Part shown: positions 22,601 through 30,383 of the stretch, one piece after another
Position numbering within the stretch: position 1 is the first letter of the stretch
Layout of the letters: each line of letters starts with the position of its first letter
NCBI RefSeq assembly: GCF_015706575.1
Contig: NW_024037059.1
Span: 29,026,129 to 29,090,128, forward strand
Reading direction: 5' to 3'
Length of the DNA stretch: 64,000 nt
Source of the DNA: Patiria miniata
Lineage: Eukaryota; Echinodermata; Asteroidea; Valvatida; Asterinidae
Made by a program: the position numbers and the translations under genes
Notes under the pieces: model-generated
What the model saw: only the letters and a program-made list of their open reading frames with translations
What the model was told of the DNA's origin: nothing
Databases searched by the model: none

Positions 22601-25577
22601 TTGGTGTTTTCTTTAGCATGTGGGTTGGACATGATGTAGTTAAAGTATATTGGAGGATGCTCTGGCTCATCAGCCAAAGAGAGCTTTGATTTTAGCCAAG
22701 TGTTTTGCTGTTTCGCAAGTTAAAGTCTGTCACGAGCCAATATGGCCCATCAGGCCGGCGTTTATCTCCAGTTTCAGTGGTATAAAACAACTGAGAATAT
22801 TTCTATTCCCCTGGATGGGATGCTAGTCCATCGCAGGTTACTCCCCAGCTAATGCCGGTACCAATTTATACTCCTGGGTGGAGAGAGGCAAGTGCGGGTT
22901 AAGTGGCTTGCCCAAGGACACAACATATGGCCAGCAGCTGGATTCACACCCCTGACCCTCTGATCATGAGTCACAACCCTCACCACTAGGCCCCACGATT
23001 TGCTTTTTAGACAAGTGGGTAAACATTTTTGACATGTTCCCAAAGTTGGTTGATTATGCATCTTTTTGCTGTCTGTGTTAGGCCCTTCTTACCACCGTTG
23101 TTCAAAGGACTAGTGGTAGTAACGTAGAAGCCTTGGAGAGACTTCACTGTAGCTTGAGTCAGTGTATCTATTCTCATCGGATGGAGTACGACAAAACTCA
23201 ACTACTGACAGTAAGTATCGTCAGTATTTCATTTTACACTCCTGTAAATGAAGAATTCTTTTAGGTAAATGCGTTATGCCTAGTTTCGAATTGGGACTTA
23301 CTACCTTTGGTACTTTGCTGCAGACAAGTTTGTTGCAGAAACATTGTTTTATGGATAATCATACCCAACTGTTATTTATGAAAGATATTTTGAACATTCG
23401 ATGAGTTCAAAATTATCTTTTGTGTCTCTAAATTTGCCTGGAAAATTGTATGCCTTTTTCTGGCGGTTGCCATTTTGGCATGTACAGGGGTGTGAAATCT
23501 CCGCTATTTAGCGGATTTCCGCTTTTTTGTTCAGCGTGCCACATTTTGTTTTCCGCTTTTTTTCTTCCGATGATCCAGATTTCCCCCCGCTTTTTCCCCC
23601 GCGCGTAAGCATTGATTTTATTTCCGTTTATTCTATTTTCCGCCGAACGCACGCGATCCGCTCTCTACCACATACACGTAGCTCAGAGATGGGGTGCGTG
23701 CAAGCGAGTATTCAATGTACTGTACATGTACATGTACATTTACATATGTATGTGTACTATACGATGCCATGTGCATGCATTTTGCAGCTCGAAGCCGCGT
23801 GTGTACACAACGTGTAAACAGCATCCGGGGAACCAACAGTCATTGCGCTGTGATTGGCTGCAGATAAATATGTATATTCACACATGCGCCATGAAGCGCG
23901 TTGGGACTCTTTGCGGCCGTTCCTGTGTCTATGCATGTAGTGACACGCGATGATCTCCACAATAACTCTCTGTAAACATCGTCTTGTTGCAAATATAAAG
24001 CCTTGAAATAAGACTAGTAAATTGTCGCCGTGCCGCGCCGGTAGAGGGCTAGGGCATCATGCGGGGCAAAGTTCATGTGTGCATTTCATTGCATGCACGC
24101 ATCGGCCTGCTGCGTATCCGCTGCATGCTGATACGTACGTTAGTGTGTCGTTTCAAATGTTTCAAATATTTTGACATTAATTCCGCAAGATGTCAGTGCA
24201 ACACAAATGTGTTATTATCCCAAGAGGTTTGGAGTTTGATTCGGACATTGACAAGACCGATCCTCAGGTTACGAATCCGTGGAAATGGATTTGGATGGAA
24301 CACATGGTTAATGGGCAGAAATTAGGCGACTCGATCAGAAGCCGGGACACGCGATGACGATGTGTATCAAGTCATCTGCAGTAAGGAGTTAAAATATGGA
24401 AAACGTGGTTGAATTTCCCAGTTTTCATATACAAGTTGGCCATTTAGGCAGTTTCAAGCCAATATGAAGGAAAAGTTAACTTAAAAACATGCATAAATTG
24501 CAAAACATTTTCGACCAATAGTTGGCCCAGGCATGCCAGGGGGCTTTAAAATGCACCACAGAGCATCTACATTTCAAATTTTTTTCCGGGCCCTTGGGCG
24601 GGCCCCGAACCCCACGCCGTAAGGGCTTCGCGCTCGCAGGTTCAGTTATTTACAGGTTCAGCTATTTTCAGCTTTTTTTTGGGACTCCACTCACACCCCT
24701 GCATGTATTCGAAGTTTAAACATTTGGTAGAGTGCCGGAACAGCAATCCGGAGGTCGCAGGTTCAAACCTCGCTCCAGTCAATTTCTGTGTTGAACTATA
24801 CACAAATATTATAATGCACCTAGTCAGTATCCCTATGTGGTTTATTTGTAAGTTTAAAATTAAAATAAATGTATCCAAAGACTGTTTAATGAGAGAGTGG
24901 CTCTATTTTGGGGAGGTGTAATACAAGTAAAAATCTGTAATATTGGGTGGTGCTGTGGTCCAATGGTTACGGTGTTTGACTCGTGTACCGTGGTACATGG
25001 GTTTGAACACTGACGGGGAACATGGTGCTTGTGCTCTTGGGCAAGACACTTTACTAAGATTGCCTCTCTCCACCCAGGAGTATAAATGGGTACCTGTGAG
25101 GGTAGAGACCATATTGCACAGATCTTGAGCTGCTGCAGGGTCTCATTCCTGATGAAAAGGGATTATAGGCCATCAGCTTTGGGGTTTGGTCAGTGTCAAA
25201 TCAGGACATAAATGATTATAGTGCGCATGCGCAAGGTATACCGCCCCTAGAGTGGTAACAAGCATTTTGATGGACATTTTGAGAAAAAGGGTGATAACAC
25301 ACAAAAAGCTGCCACCGCTGCAATGCTATCACATATTTTCCAACTCTGGAGGTGTGTACCTTGCCAAAAATCGCTATGACGATTATTCCCCTCATTTGAT
25401 ACCGGTGGCCAAAATTTTGGACCGAGGCTGATGGCCTATTATAATTGTGATGGGCATGTGATCATATTTGTATGGAATTTGCACAATATAAATGTATTAA
25501 TTATTAAAGTATTAATATTTTGTCCAATTTCTTTGCAGGATATGGAGAATGAGGTCTTATGCTTCGTGAGGATGTAA
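4662..25577 (+). CDS. ATAD2: ATAD2/ATAD2B orthologue: AAA+ ATPase with bromodomain (24 exons, 1504 aa)
   Basis: Nuclear AAA+ chromatin regulator that binds acetylated histones. Exons: 4662-4769, 5970-6085, 6684-6901, 7609-7730, 8532-8661, 9368-9469, 9578-9695, 10041-10148, 10497-10605, 11038-11328, 12105-12353, 12540-12630, 13700-14014, 15016-15190, 15914-16100, 16968-17153, 17819-17954, 18572-18768, 19295-19454, 20094-20216, 20421-21407, 22108-22226, 23082-23210, 25539-25577. They sum to 4515 nt and all phases agree. The start follows an in-frame TAA (4623-4625) and has A at -3 and G at +4. All introns are GT-AG except intron 14, which is GC-AG. Human ATAD2 and ATAD2B are about 1390 and 1458 residues, so the length fits. 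The alignment with the vertebrate proteins is collinear from the acidic N-terminus to the last helix. A single pre-duplication ATAD2/ATAD2B gene is the likeliest reading. N-terminal exon 2 is the least certain. Confidence 0.95.
5346..5360 (+). repeat. Poly-C tract in ATAD2 intron 1
   Basis: Run of about 15 C. Similar G runs occur near 33941, 34030, 34195, 43070 and 54820. Such homopolymers are prone to length errors in sequencing. The rest of intron 1 (4770-5969) shows no recognisable element. Confidence 0.6.
7020..7510 (+). repeat. Degenerate minisatellite in ATAD2 intron 3
   Basis: Irregular tandem array of words such as AAGTCATCATAAGTCAATCAC, built from AATCACAAGTC and TCATAAG cores with a variable period of about 10-21 bp. 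The same words recur, partly in opposite orientation, in intron 12 and downstream of the gene near 28990-29055. Confidence 0.75.
8251..8420 (-). mobile_element. MITE family F, copy 1
   Basis: Reverse-oriented copy of the elements at 44496-44673 and 56840-57020. It shares the stretches CAGTCATGTTCCCTGTATCC and CAGCCTCGCTTTGGT (read on the minus strand). Intact copies begin ATAGACCTTTATCAT and end ATGATAATGGTCTAT. It lies in ATAD2 intron 4. Confidence 0.7.
8790..9036 (+). mobile_element. TTAA MITE family B, truncated copy
   Basis: Related to 26380-26714 and 44839-45182. It shares ATCAATCAAGTGACTGTTTTTAA, TGACTGTTTATGTAACTTGA (both 5'-region words) and the right end CAGCAGGAGGGTT. The left terminal TTAACCCT is lost. 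It lies in ATAD2 intron 5, and a 3' half of a tRNA-like sequence follows at once. Confidence 0.75.
9037..9072 (+). repeat. tRNA-like 3' half
   Basis: Contains the B-box word GGTTCGAGTCTC within a T-arm-like context (GTCGTGGGTTCGAGTCTCAC). The 5' half is absent, so this is a SINE or tRNA pseudogene fragment and not a gene. Confidence 0.45.
11038..14014 (+). CDS. ATAD2: ATAD2 exons 10-13: active AAA+ module 1
   Basis: Residues 378-692. Walker A GPPGTGKT is at 422-429, Walker B IIFFDEIDG has Asp486 and Glu487, sensor-1 GATN has Asn530, and RRPGRFDRE carries the arginine-finger residues 540-544. The Ile/Val-rich core and the LRRPGRFDRE block match vertebrate ATAD2 almost residue for residue. Exons 12-13 encode the lid and following helices (GYCGADVKALCTEAAL, LRRQYPQIY). 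All ATP-binding and hydrolysis residues are present, so the module should be active. Intron 10 carries a SINE; introns 12 and 13 carry minisatellites. Confidence 0.96.
11365..11703 (-). mobile_element. tRNA-derived SINE, family S, copy 1
   Basis: On the minus strand it starts with a tRNA-like head (A-box-like TGGCCTAGTGG, B box GGTTCGAGTCC). A shared central domain follows (CACCCAGGAGTAGATGGGTACCTG), then an AT-rich tail of ATTATTATT. Copies 2-4 are at 18795-19060, 22745-23010 and 24943-25163. It lies in ATAD2 intron 10. Confidence 0.75.
12755..12915 (+). repeat. Minisatellite-related block, ATAD2 intron 12 (5' part)
   Basis: Contains AAGTCAATCAAAAGTCAGTC and then, in opposite orientation, GACTTATGATTGACTTGTGAT. 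These are the same words as the intron 3 array. Confidence 0.55.
13330..13535 (-). repeat. Minisatellite, ATAD2 intron 12 (3' part)
   Basis: Tandem GATTGACTTGC/GATTGACTTGTG and GATGACTTGTG units. These are the reverse complement of the intron 3 array words (CACAAGTCAATC). Confidence 0.7.
14070..15008 (+). repeat. 21-bp minisatellite filling ATAD2 intron 13
   Basis: About 44 tandem copies of a 21-bp unit, GTGAGTATATTTCTGACWACT. Because 21 is a multiple of three, both strands stay open as 7-residue periodic peptides (VSIFLTT on plus, VRNILTV on minus). These frames are a by-product and not genes. The array starts about 55 bp after the exon 13 donor and ends at the exon 14 acceptor. Most units contain GTGAGTA (a 5'-splice-site consensus word) and TTCTGAC (a branch-point-like word). 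Confidence 0.95.
15016..17954 (+). CDS. ATAD2: ATAD2 exons 14-17: degenerate AAA+ module 2
   Basis: Residues 693-920. Exon 14 encodes an acidic linker (MILDMIEDNDDYSDED). Exon 15 has the P-loop relic LLLSGAKGHGQSSHL (about 764-778), where Gln774 replaces the Walker A lysine; human ATAD2 has the same loss (GEPGFGQG). Exon 16 retains PSIIYMPHIHHWWE at the Walker B position, without the acidic pair, and APVLILATSEK. This module is expected to be structural, not catalytic. Exon 14 ends in a GC donor. Confidence 0.94.
15191..15913 (+). other. GC-AG intron (ATAD2 intron 14)
   Basis: The exon ends ...TTTTCAAG and the intron begins GCAAGT, the standard context of non-canonical GC donors. The junction TCA-AG|T keeps the frame into SAAYERPS, which aligns with vertebrate ATAD2. 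The nearest GT, 4 bp downstream, would break the frame. Confidence 0.85.
15460..15792 (+). mobile_element. TTAA MITE family D, copy 1
   Basis: 333 bp from TTAA to TTAA. It begins TTAACCCTTACTCT and ends AGGGTAAGGGTTAA, giving short terminal inverted repeats with piggyBac-style TTAA flanks. A copy of the same length in opposite orientation lies at 45343-45675. It sits in ATAD2 intron 14. The 70-codon open frame inside it is shared with the other copy but is element sequence. Confidence 0.88.
16149..16719 (+). mobile_element. TTAA foldback MITE family C, copy 1
   Basis: Ends AACCCTAACTCC and GGAGTTAGGGTTAA. The left half (CCTCAATCCTG, GTGGTTCTTGGAGGGGTGACC) is the inverted form of the right half (CAGGATTGAGG, GTCATCCCCCAAGGACCAC), so the element folds back on itself. 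A copy lacking the left half is at 51790-52205. It lies in ATAD2 intron 15. Confidence 0.82.
16853..16951 (+). mobile_element. tRNA-like SINE, family T
   Basis: A 7-bp acceptor stem (GGCTGGA with TCCAGTC), D arm (GCTCACTTGGTAGAGC), and T arm with B box GGTTCAAACCC. The anticodon stem is imperfect and position 33 is not T, so this is not a functional tRNA gene. The tail CAATTTCTTTGTTCATC recurs after a second copy at 24720-24800. It sits just upstream of the exon 16 acceptor. Confidence 0.65.
18572..20216 (+). CDS. ATAD2: ATAD2 exons 18-20: bromodomain
   Basis: Residues about 921-1080. Exon 18 gives the ATAD2-specific lead-in (LEVLPVAAPPEPRKL and a charged helix). The bromodomain proper follows: VPDYMVVIKNPMDLSTMMNK from residue 987, then LICQNALEYNPDRDPGD with the acetyl-lysine-binding Asn at 1028. 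The shelf that reads RVF in ATAD2 and NIF in ATAD2B is R976-H977-F978 here. The rest is conserved with the vertebrate proteins, so acetyl-lysine binding is expected to be retained. Confidence 0.95.
18795..19060 (-). mobile_element. tRNA-derived SINE, family S, copy 2
   Basis: Shares the central domain (CTCCACCCAGGAGTATGAATGG on the minus strand), CTTGGGCAAGACACTTTAC and a B-box word GGGTTCGAACCC with the other family S copies. It lies in ATAD2 intron 18, immediately after exon 18. Confidence 0.72.
19505..19840 (+). mobile_element. Interspersed repeat family L, short copy
   Basis: Ends carry GTTTTAAACGG and TTTAAAACCGGCC. The same sequence, inverted and interrupted by an hAT-type insertion, is at 35871-37384. 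It includes a short tandem pair of CACATCGCGCAGTATGCGCTG at about 19580-19634. It lies in ATAD2 intron 19. Confidence 0.7.
20421..25577 (+). CDS. ATAD2: ATAD2 exons 21-24: linker and C-terminal helices
   Basis: Residues 1081-1504. Exon 21 (987 nt) encodes a long low-complexity linker with a basic NLS-like block (KRKRPARLKSRWNRGIVSKA, then AKKKKKA). This corresponds to the LKRKIRKKSNWYLGTIKKRR region of human ATAD2. Exons 22-23 encode the conserved C-terminal domain (PVLVVDHKKLE, SLSQCIYSHRMEYDKTQLL). Exon 24 adds DMENEVLCFVRM and the stop TAA at 25575-25577. Intron 23 is 2.3 kb and full of mobile elements. Confidence 0.93.
21530..21760 (+). repeat. Probable interspersed repeat in ATAD2 intron 21
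   Basis: The stretch with AATTTCATGGTTCATTGCGC, CTTAAGCATGTCATATGCTTA and TTAAGCAGGGATTTTTTGC looks like a dispersed invertebrate repeat with internal inverted words. I see no second copy in this window, so confidence is low. Confidence 0.3.
22745..23010 (-). mobile_element. tRNA-derived SINE, family S, copy 3
   Basis: On the minus strand: tRNA-like head (GGCCTAGTGGTGAGG), then CTTGGGCAAGCCACTTAACC and CTCCACCCAGGAGTATAAAT, matching the family S central domain. It lies in ATAD2 intron 22. Confidence 0.72.
23485..24701 (+). mobile_element. 1.2 kb DNA element with 6-bp target duplication (J1)
   Basis: Termini CAGGGGTGTGA and TCACACCCCTG are perfect inverted repeats. The element is flanked on both sides, with no gap, by CATGTA (23479-23484 and 24702-24707). 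The interior has GC-rich and TG/CA-rich tracts and no transposase. Near the right end it contains a stretch (CGGGCCCTTGGGCGGGCCCC, about 24589-24608) related to the interior of the element at 50618-51752. It lies in ATAD2 intron 23. Confidence 0.85.
24720..24810 (+). mobile_element. tRNA-like SINE, family T, copy 2
   Basis: Anticodon stem CCGGA/TCCGG, B box GGTTCAAACC, then the tail GCTCCAGTCAATTTCTGTG shared with 16853-16951. The 5' end is missing, and the anticodon loop lacks T33. It is not a tRNA gene. Confidence 0.6.
24943..25163 (+). mobile_element. tRNA-derived SINE, family S, copy 4
   Basis: Plus orientation: A box TGTGGTCCAATGG, B-box-like GGGTTTGAACA, then CTTGGGCAAGACACTTTAC and CTCCACCCAGGAGTATAAAT. 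A TIR element interrupts or abuts its 3' part. Confidence 0.75.
25164..25439 (+). mobile_element. Short TIR element
   Basis: Begins ATAGGCCATCAGC and ends GCTGATGGCCTAT, a perfect 13-bp inverted repeat. It lies in ATAD2 intron 23, about 100 bp before the last exon. Confidence 0.7.
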
Positions 25578-26379
25578 CAGACAAACAGCCACGTGAGATT
25601 TTGAATTGTTCTGATTATACACACAAAGTTTTTGCAATTACAATTACTTACATGCCCAAGATGTTCTTGAAGTAAACCATACACAAGGCACAGGAATTAT
25701 CGATTGAACGTTGGAGGATTATAGAACTCCATGACGTTTGACCAAATCACAACTTTACCAACCATATTTCCGACAAAAATCTGACGTGCATGCACATGGC
25801 ATGCTAAAACCGGACTATTCCATTTGAAGTCAGAGGAATGAACGTACGGGATAACCCTACCTCAATACAGCTGCAAGCTTGCTGGCAAGATGGTGAGTCT
25901 CAGGGAAGACATCCTTGCAATTTTGTGGTACTGTTTTGTTATTTAAGAAATTTTAGAAGCATTTTCCATTATTATCACATTATTACCGATAAGACAACTG
26001 AGCTGTGGTGCATGAGATGATTGCACACACTAAATGCCGTGACGTGAATTCGGCGTTGAGAAAAATTTGCTGCGAAATTCGACGGAGTTAAAATATGTTT
26101 AACTTTTGTGAATTCACAGCGCGGAAACTTGGTATGACATAAAATTCATTTGTGTTCGCGTTCACTTTCGCACTGGGTATGAGCAGCCTTAGGCTTATCT
26201 TATGTACTCATTTCAAACTGGTGTTGCATAGGCGCACAAAACCAAATACGGTAACGGTATGCCTTGCCTACCCGTGTTCATTGAGACCCGTTCTGCTTAC
26301 GGTGGACCCGTTTTGAATTGAACACGTGTAGTTGAGGCGATAGTGCGGAACGGCCTGTGGTTGCCTACAGTTCAAGTCA
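25578..26379 (+). other. ATAD2 3' UTR/flank
   Basis: No canonical AATAAA occurs until 26477-26482, which lies inside a MITE. The stretch also contains a copy of repeat family I at about 26040-26193. The extent of the mature 3' UTR cannot be fixed. Confidence 0.4.
26040..26193 (+). mobile_element. Repeat family I, diverged copy
   Basis: Resembles 43697-43864 and 50192-50312: AATTTGCTGCGAAATTC, TTTGTGAATTCACAGCGCGGAAACTTG, and the end GTATGAGCAGCCTTA, comparable to GTACGAACCAGCCTTTA in the better copy. Confidence 0.55.
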
Positions 26380-26714
26380 TTAACCCTCCTATACAAACAT
26401 ACATTCTGTGCAGAGTTGTCCTTTCAGTCAAAATCAATCAAGTGACTGTTTTTAACAGTTAAGAGCTCCCAGCCTAAATAAAGCAGGATTGACTGCCTGT
26501 GACTGTTTATGTAACTTGATACAGCTATGCTTTGACTAGTACTGTAGGTGATTGATAAGACAGCTGCTTTTGTCTGTTGACTGAAGTTGACTAGTCACAG
26601 TGCTTGCTTGAAAAATGATCTGACTGTTGGTGACTGGCCTGTGTGAATGGCATGGCAGGAAAAGAGGATTGATTTTTTGACTGTCTGTGACTGTTCAGAC
26701 AGCAGGAGGGTAAA
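26380..26714 (+). mobile_element. TTAA MITE family B, copy 1
   Basis: Begins TTAACCCTCCTATAC and ends CAGCAGGAGGGTAAA. The interior is rich in GACTGT words. Full copy in opposite orientation at 44839-45182, truncated copy at 8790-9036. It carries the word AATAAA at 26477-26482. Confidence 0.82.
26477..26482 (+). terminator. Candidate ATAD2 poly(A) signal inside a MITE
   Basis: First AATAAA downstream of the ATAD2 stop codon, about 900 bp away and inside a family B MITE. The other two copies read CATAAA at this position. Confidence 0.3.
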
Positions 26715-27595
26715 TATTTGGCAATGTATTATATACTATCTACTTTACAAAATAATTACCATAATTAACAGTTTCTATATGCAACAGACATACAGAAAAA
26801 GATGCCAAACCTCTTAATCTGACCTCATAGGTTTTGTAATGTGTGGCAAATCAGGTTATCAGTGGTAAAAACAATCATTCTCAAGTACTAATTAGTTTTT
26901 GAAAAAAATATTGACTGCATATTTCCTCGGTCACTCAGTTGGCCTAATTACTTTTCTGTGCAGTAGAGAAATACGGGCAAATAAGTTCCTCGTGTAGATT
27001 CTGAAAAGTTTAAACTTCCATTAAAATGTTTTACCTGGAAATATTTTGACACTTTTCAAACCTTCAGGGTAATAAGAAGTTCACGGGTGGGAAATGAGGG
27101 TTATGTTAAAATTATCTTAACTTGGATTTTTTTCCCCTAATTTCTAACGTGACTAATGTGTTTGAGCAAGAATTACATGCATTTGAAGGATTCGACAAAT
27201 TTATATTATGATAAAATCAGGTTCCATTTTAAACTTTTTGTTGATTTAGTATGAATACACTGTCGTAAAAAGATTGAAAATCAAATATTGCAAGGCCTTT
27301 GGAAGACACATTCCCCAGCTGATTTTACGTGTTTTTTGGAAAGTATTAATATGGATCTAATCCTGACTGGTGTCGAAGAGTAATGAATATTGAATTCATT
27401 CGTTTGTGAAAATGTGATGTTGCCGTAGAAAGGCATCATTGAAAACCGATGAATTGCTCATAAAGTCTTGCAATGAGCTCATGCTGCAGTTGAATTTGAA
27501 CCCTTTAGCCCTTGAATCGCCCCAAACCGCCCTGCCTGTTACTCCTGGTACTGTCCCAAACTGCCCCAGCACTCTATGGTTTTATGGAGGAGTAA

Positions 27596-27791
27596 ATACA
27601 ATGTTATACAATGTAATACAATGTAGTACAATGTAATACAATGTAATACAATGAAGTACAATGTAATACAATGTAATACAATGTAGTACAATGTAATACA
27701 ATGAAGTACAATGTAATACAATGTAATACAATGAAGTACAATGTAATACAATGTAGTACAATGTAATACAATGTAATACAATGTAATACAA
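27596..27791 (+). repeat. 10-bp satellite, about 20 copies
   Basis: Tandem ATGTAATACA with variants ATGTAGTACA and ATGAAGTACA. Since 10 is not a multiple of three, all minus frames read the same 10-residue periodic peptide (YYIVLHCITL). It is not coding. A short sister array is at 28003-28056. Confidence 0.95.
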
Positions 27792-28002
27792 GTGCTAAAG
27801 GGTTCAATTGTGTATATAGTGTGTGATATAATATTTCTTTTTAATGGATCATTACTTGATAACTCAAGACTCACCACATTCAGGCAACTTGAAAATGAAA
27901 CCTGCAATTACAGACAGAGTGCAACTTTGGGTAGCGCAAAGTTACCCCCCCCCTCCCCTGCCCCAACACTCTATGGTTTTATGGATTCAAGGAGGAGTAA
28001 AT

Positions 28003-28056
28003 ACAATGTTGTACAATGTAATACAATGTAATACAATGTTATACAATGTAGTACAA
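28003..28056 (+). repeat. Short 10-bp satellite, sister array
   Basis: About five copies of the ATGTAATACA unit in the second copy of the duplicated segment. Confidence 0.85.
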
Positions 28057-28087
28057 TTAAATCAAGACTCGCCACATTCAGGCAACT

Positions 28088-28640
28088 TTAAAGCTATAGT
28101 CCATCATTTGCAGCTATCCGAAAAGTAACTGGCGTACTTATTGTTGAAAAACATTCTTGGTTGAAAGATAGTAAGGGGACTAAACTCCCTGTGAAATTAT
28201 TCATTCTGGCAAGCTGTCATTTTGAAGTAATCAACGAAAGAAGGCCTTTCCAACGGTGCGTCTTAAGACGCACTGTAAGAAATTTCCGTTAGTAGTTCGG
28301 TTTTTTTTTATTCAGCGAAGCGCGCGCAAGTGTTGACACGACGCACACGCGTGCGCGGTTGCTATAATTCGTCGAATCAGTGCGCGACATCGCGTAGCTG
28401 CAATCGGCTCAGTGAGAATGTGTCTCGCACGCTGAATTCAGGCCCAATTCAAAACATGATTCAGCAACTTTTTATTTGAAATTGAGATCTTAGAATGCCG
28501 TTTTTCTCGGAATATACAGCTGAAGCTGAGCTGAAACTTCATCAGGTTAGTTGTTCAGTACCCTTCTTTAGATTTTGAGCACTTCCGTTGCTTCAAATGA
28601 ACAAAATGCACAAATTACAAATGATGGACTATATCGTTAA
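28088..28640 (+). mobile_element. TTAA element K
   Basis: TTAA at both ends (28088-28091 and 28637-28640), with inverted termini TATAGTCCATCATTTG and CAAATGATGGACTATA. The interior has a CpG-rich stretch near 28320-28440. The uninterrupted sister segment at 27874-27925 represents the empty site. Confidence 0.85.
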
Positions 28641-28989
28641 ATTGAAACCTGTAATTACAGACAGAGTGCAACTTGGGAAAGCGCAAGGTTTAACCATCCC
28701 CCTCAAGCCAACGGCAGTGTTCAAAGTTACCAAATAATTTTATTTCAGTTGTTGGGCAAGTATTTTATGTAAAGTGAAACTTTACTCCGATCATTGGCAA
28801 GCATGCCTCAAATATTTTGTGTTCTGGAAATTTCGTGGAGCATGGTTATGTAAAAGTTAAACGAGAAAGATATTTGTTTCAGAGTTGAAATCGAGTCGAT
28901 CACAAGCCAACTTACAAGTCACTTCAGGAGTCAGGTCATAATTAATAGGAAACGTACATACAATGACAAAGGAATGCTTTTGTCACGGT

Positions 28990-29055
28990 GAATTTGAATA
29001 GTTTGTGAATAGAGATTGGAGGACTTGTGATGACTTGTGATGACTTGTGACTCGC
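28990..29055 (+). repeat. Short GATGACTTGTG array
   Basis: Three units of GACTTGTGAT, related to the repeats in ATAD2 introns 3 and 12. Confidence 0.6.
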
Positions 29056-29568
29056 TGGATTACGACTTTGATTTGTTTGGAGTTCACTTTTAACTGTTAG
29101 TTCCCAGATAATTTGCTAAAAGTACATATTGGCAAGGATTCTTGCTGCGACTGGCCAGTACCAGTATGGCAAAGTTTGTTTGGTAAAAGTTTTTAACTTG
29201 CACATAATTGGGAGTTAATATATTAGTAATTTATGAGAACCGAAGAGGTTCTATCTTGGAAAAATAATAATATATTGATGAAAACAAAAGAATCTTGTTA
29301 ATTTTACTTCCTTAGGGTGGGGTGGGTTTCTTTAACAAGGAATTGAAAATGTTATACAGAAGTTAACTAACCGATGTTGGTCATCTGTCCGTAGTCTTTG
29401 GAAGGGAAGACAATTTAGTGTATAACCTGAAAAGTGTGGTAATATTTTCATGAGTATTTAAATTTAGTCAAAATTGCATCAAAGTTCATCAAAAGGAAGG
29501 GAAATTTGATTTTTTTTTTTGTAAGCCATCCAGGGTAACCACTGTAAATCCCTCTTTACACTGATTGC

Positions 29569-30383
29569 ATATGGGTCATTCCACCGGGTCGGGAAGCAGT
29601 GCATGTTACATTTATATATTTGGTTATATTATTAAAAGTATCAATGCGTTCTAAACAATTGCTCAACATAATATTTGTCTTAAGGTGTTTCTATACTTGA
29701 GAAAGTTTGAAATCATTTGAAAGTACTTTGACAAAAATATGAGCAAAAATGTATTAATTCGGATGTAACATTGACACCGTTACAATGTTACATCCAAATA
29801 TTCTTTTTTGCCATTTTTTACACGAATGTAAAATATTACCAAAACTGACATTGCATATTTACAACTGGACACCTAAGCACCAAGAAAAGCTTTTGTTTTG
29901 GTATAGTCAGGGTTCAAATATAGCAGAAACAATACCTCAAGTGTGGATGTAACGGTGTAAAAATCACTCAATGGAAGTGTGACATTGGGTTTTACACCGT
30001 GTCAATGTTACGTCCACACAACCAAGCTATCATTTCTGCTCCATTTGATACCTGACTACCATAACAAAAGCTTTTCTTATTGTGTTGCATGTTAAGTAAG
30101 AAGTACGCAAAGTGAATTTGGGTGATGTTTCGCAGAAATTTAAAAAAAAGGTACAAATGTCACATTTGGACGTAACACTGACACGGTGTCAATGTTACAT
30201 CCAAAATGACATTTTTTACTCATATTTTTGGCAAAATACATTGAAATCATTTCAAACTTTCTGCAGTCGTGAAACACCCAACAACAAATATTATGTAGAG
30301 TAACTGCTAGCAAGGCATTCATGCTTTTCTTAATATGGTCATATGTCACACATTGTTCCCCAACCCGGTGGAATGACCCATAT
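29569..30383. mobile_element. Foldback element H, 815 bp
   Basis: Termini ATATGGGTCATTCCACCGGGT and ACCCGGTGGAATGACCCATAT are inverted. The inversion continues inward (CTCAT...TTTTGGCAAAATACATTG against the mirrored left arm). Several GTAACATTGACACCGT-type short palindromes repeat inside. No transposase. Confidence 0.82.

Larger units (their letters stand above)
27553..28690 (+). repeat. Local segmental duplication
   Basis: CACTCTATGGTTTTATGGA plus GGAGTAAATACAATGTT and the following 10-bp array occur at about 27570 and again at 27965. CACATTCAGGCAACTT plus GAAACCTG.AATTACAGACAGAG occurs intact at 27874-27925, and again split by a TTAA element at 28088-28640. Confidence 0.8.

Noticed and set aside
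27539..27907. Tyr/Leu/Cys-rich minus-strand frames
   Set aside because: Translation of the 10-bp ATGTAATACA satellite.
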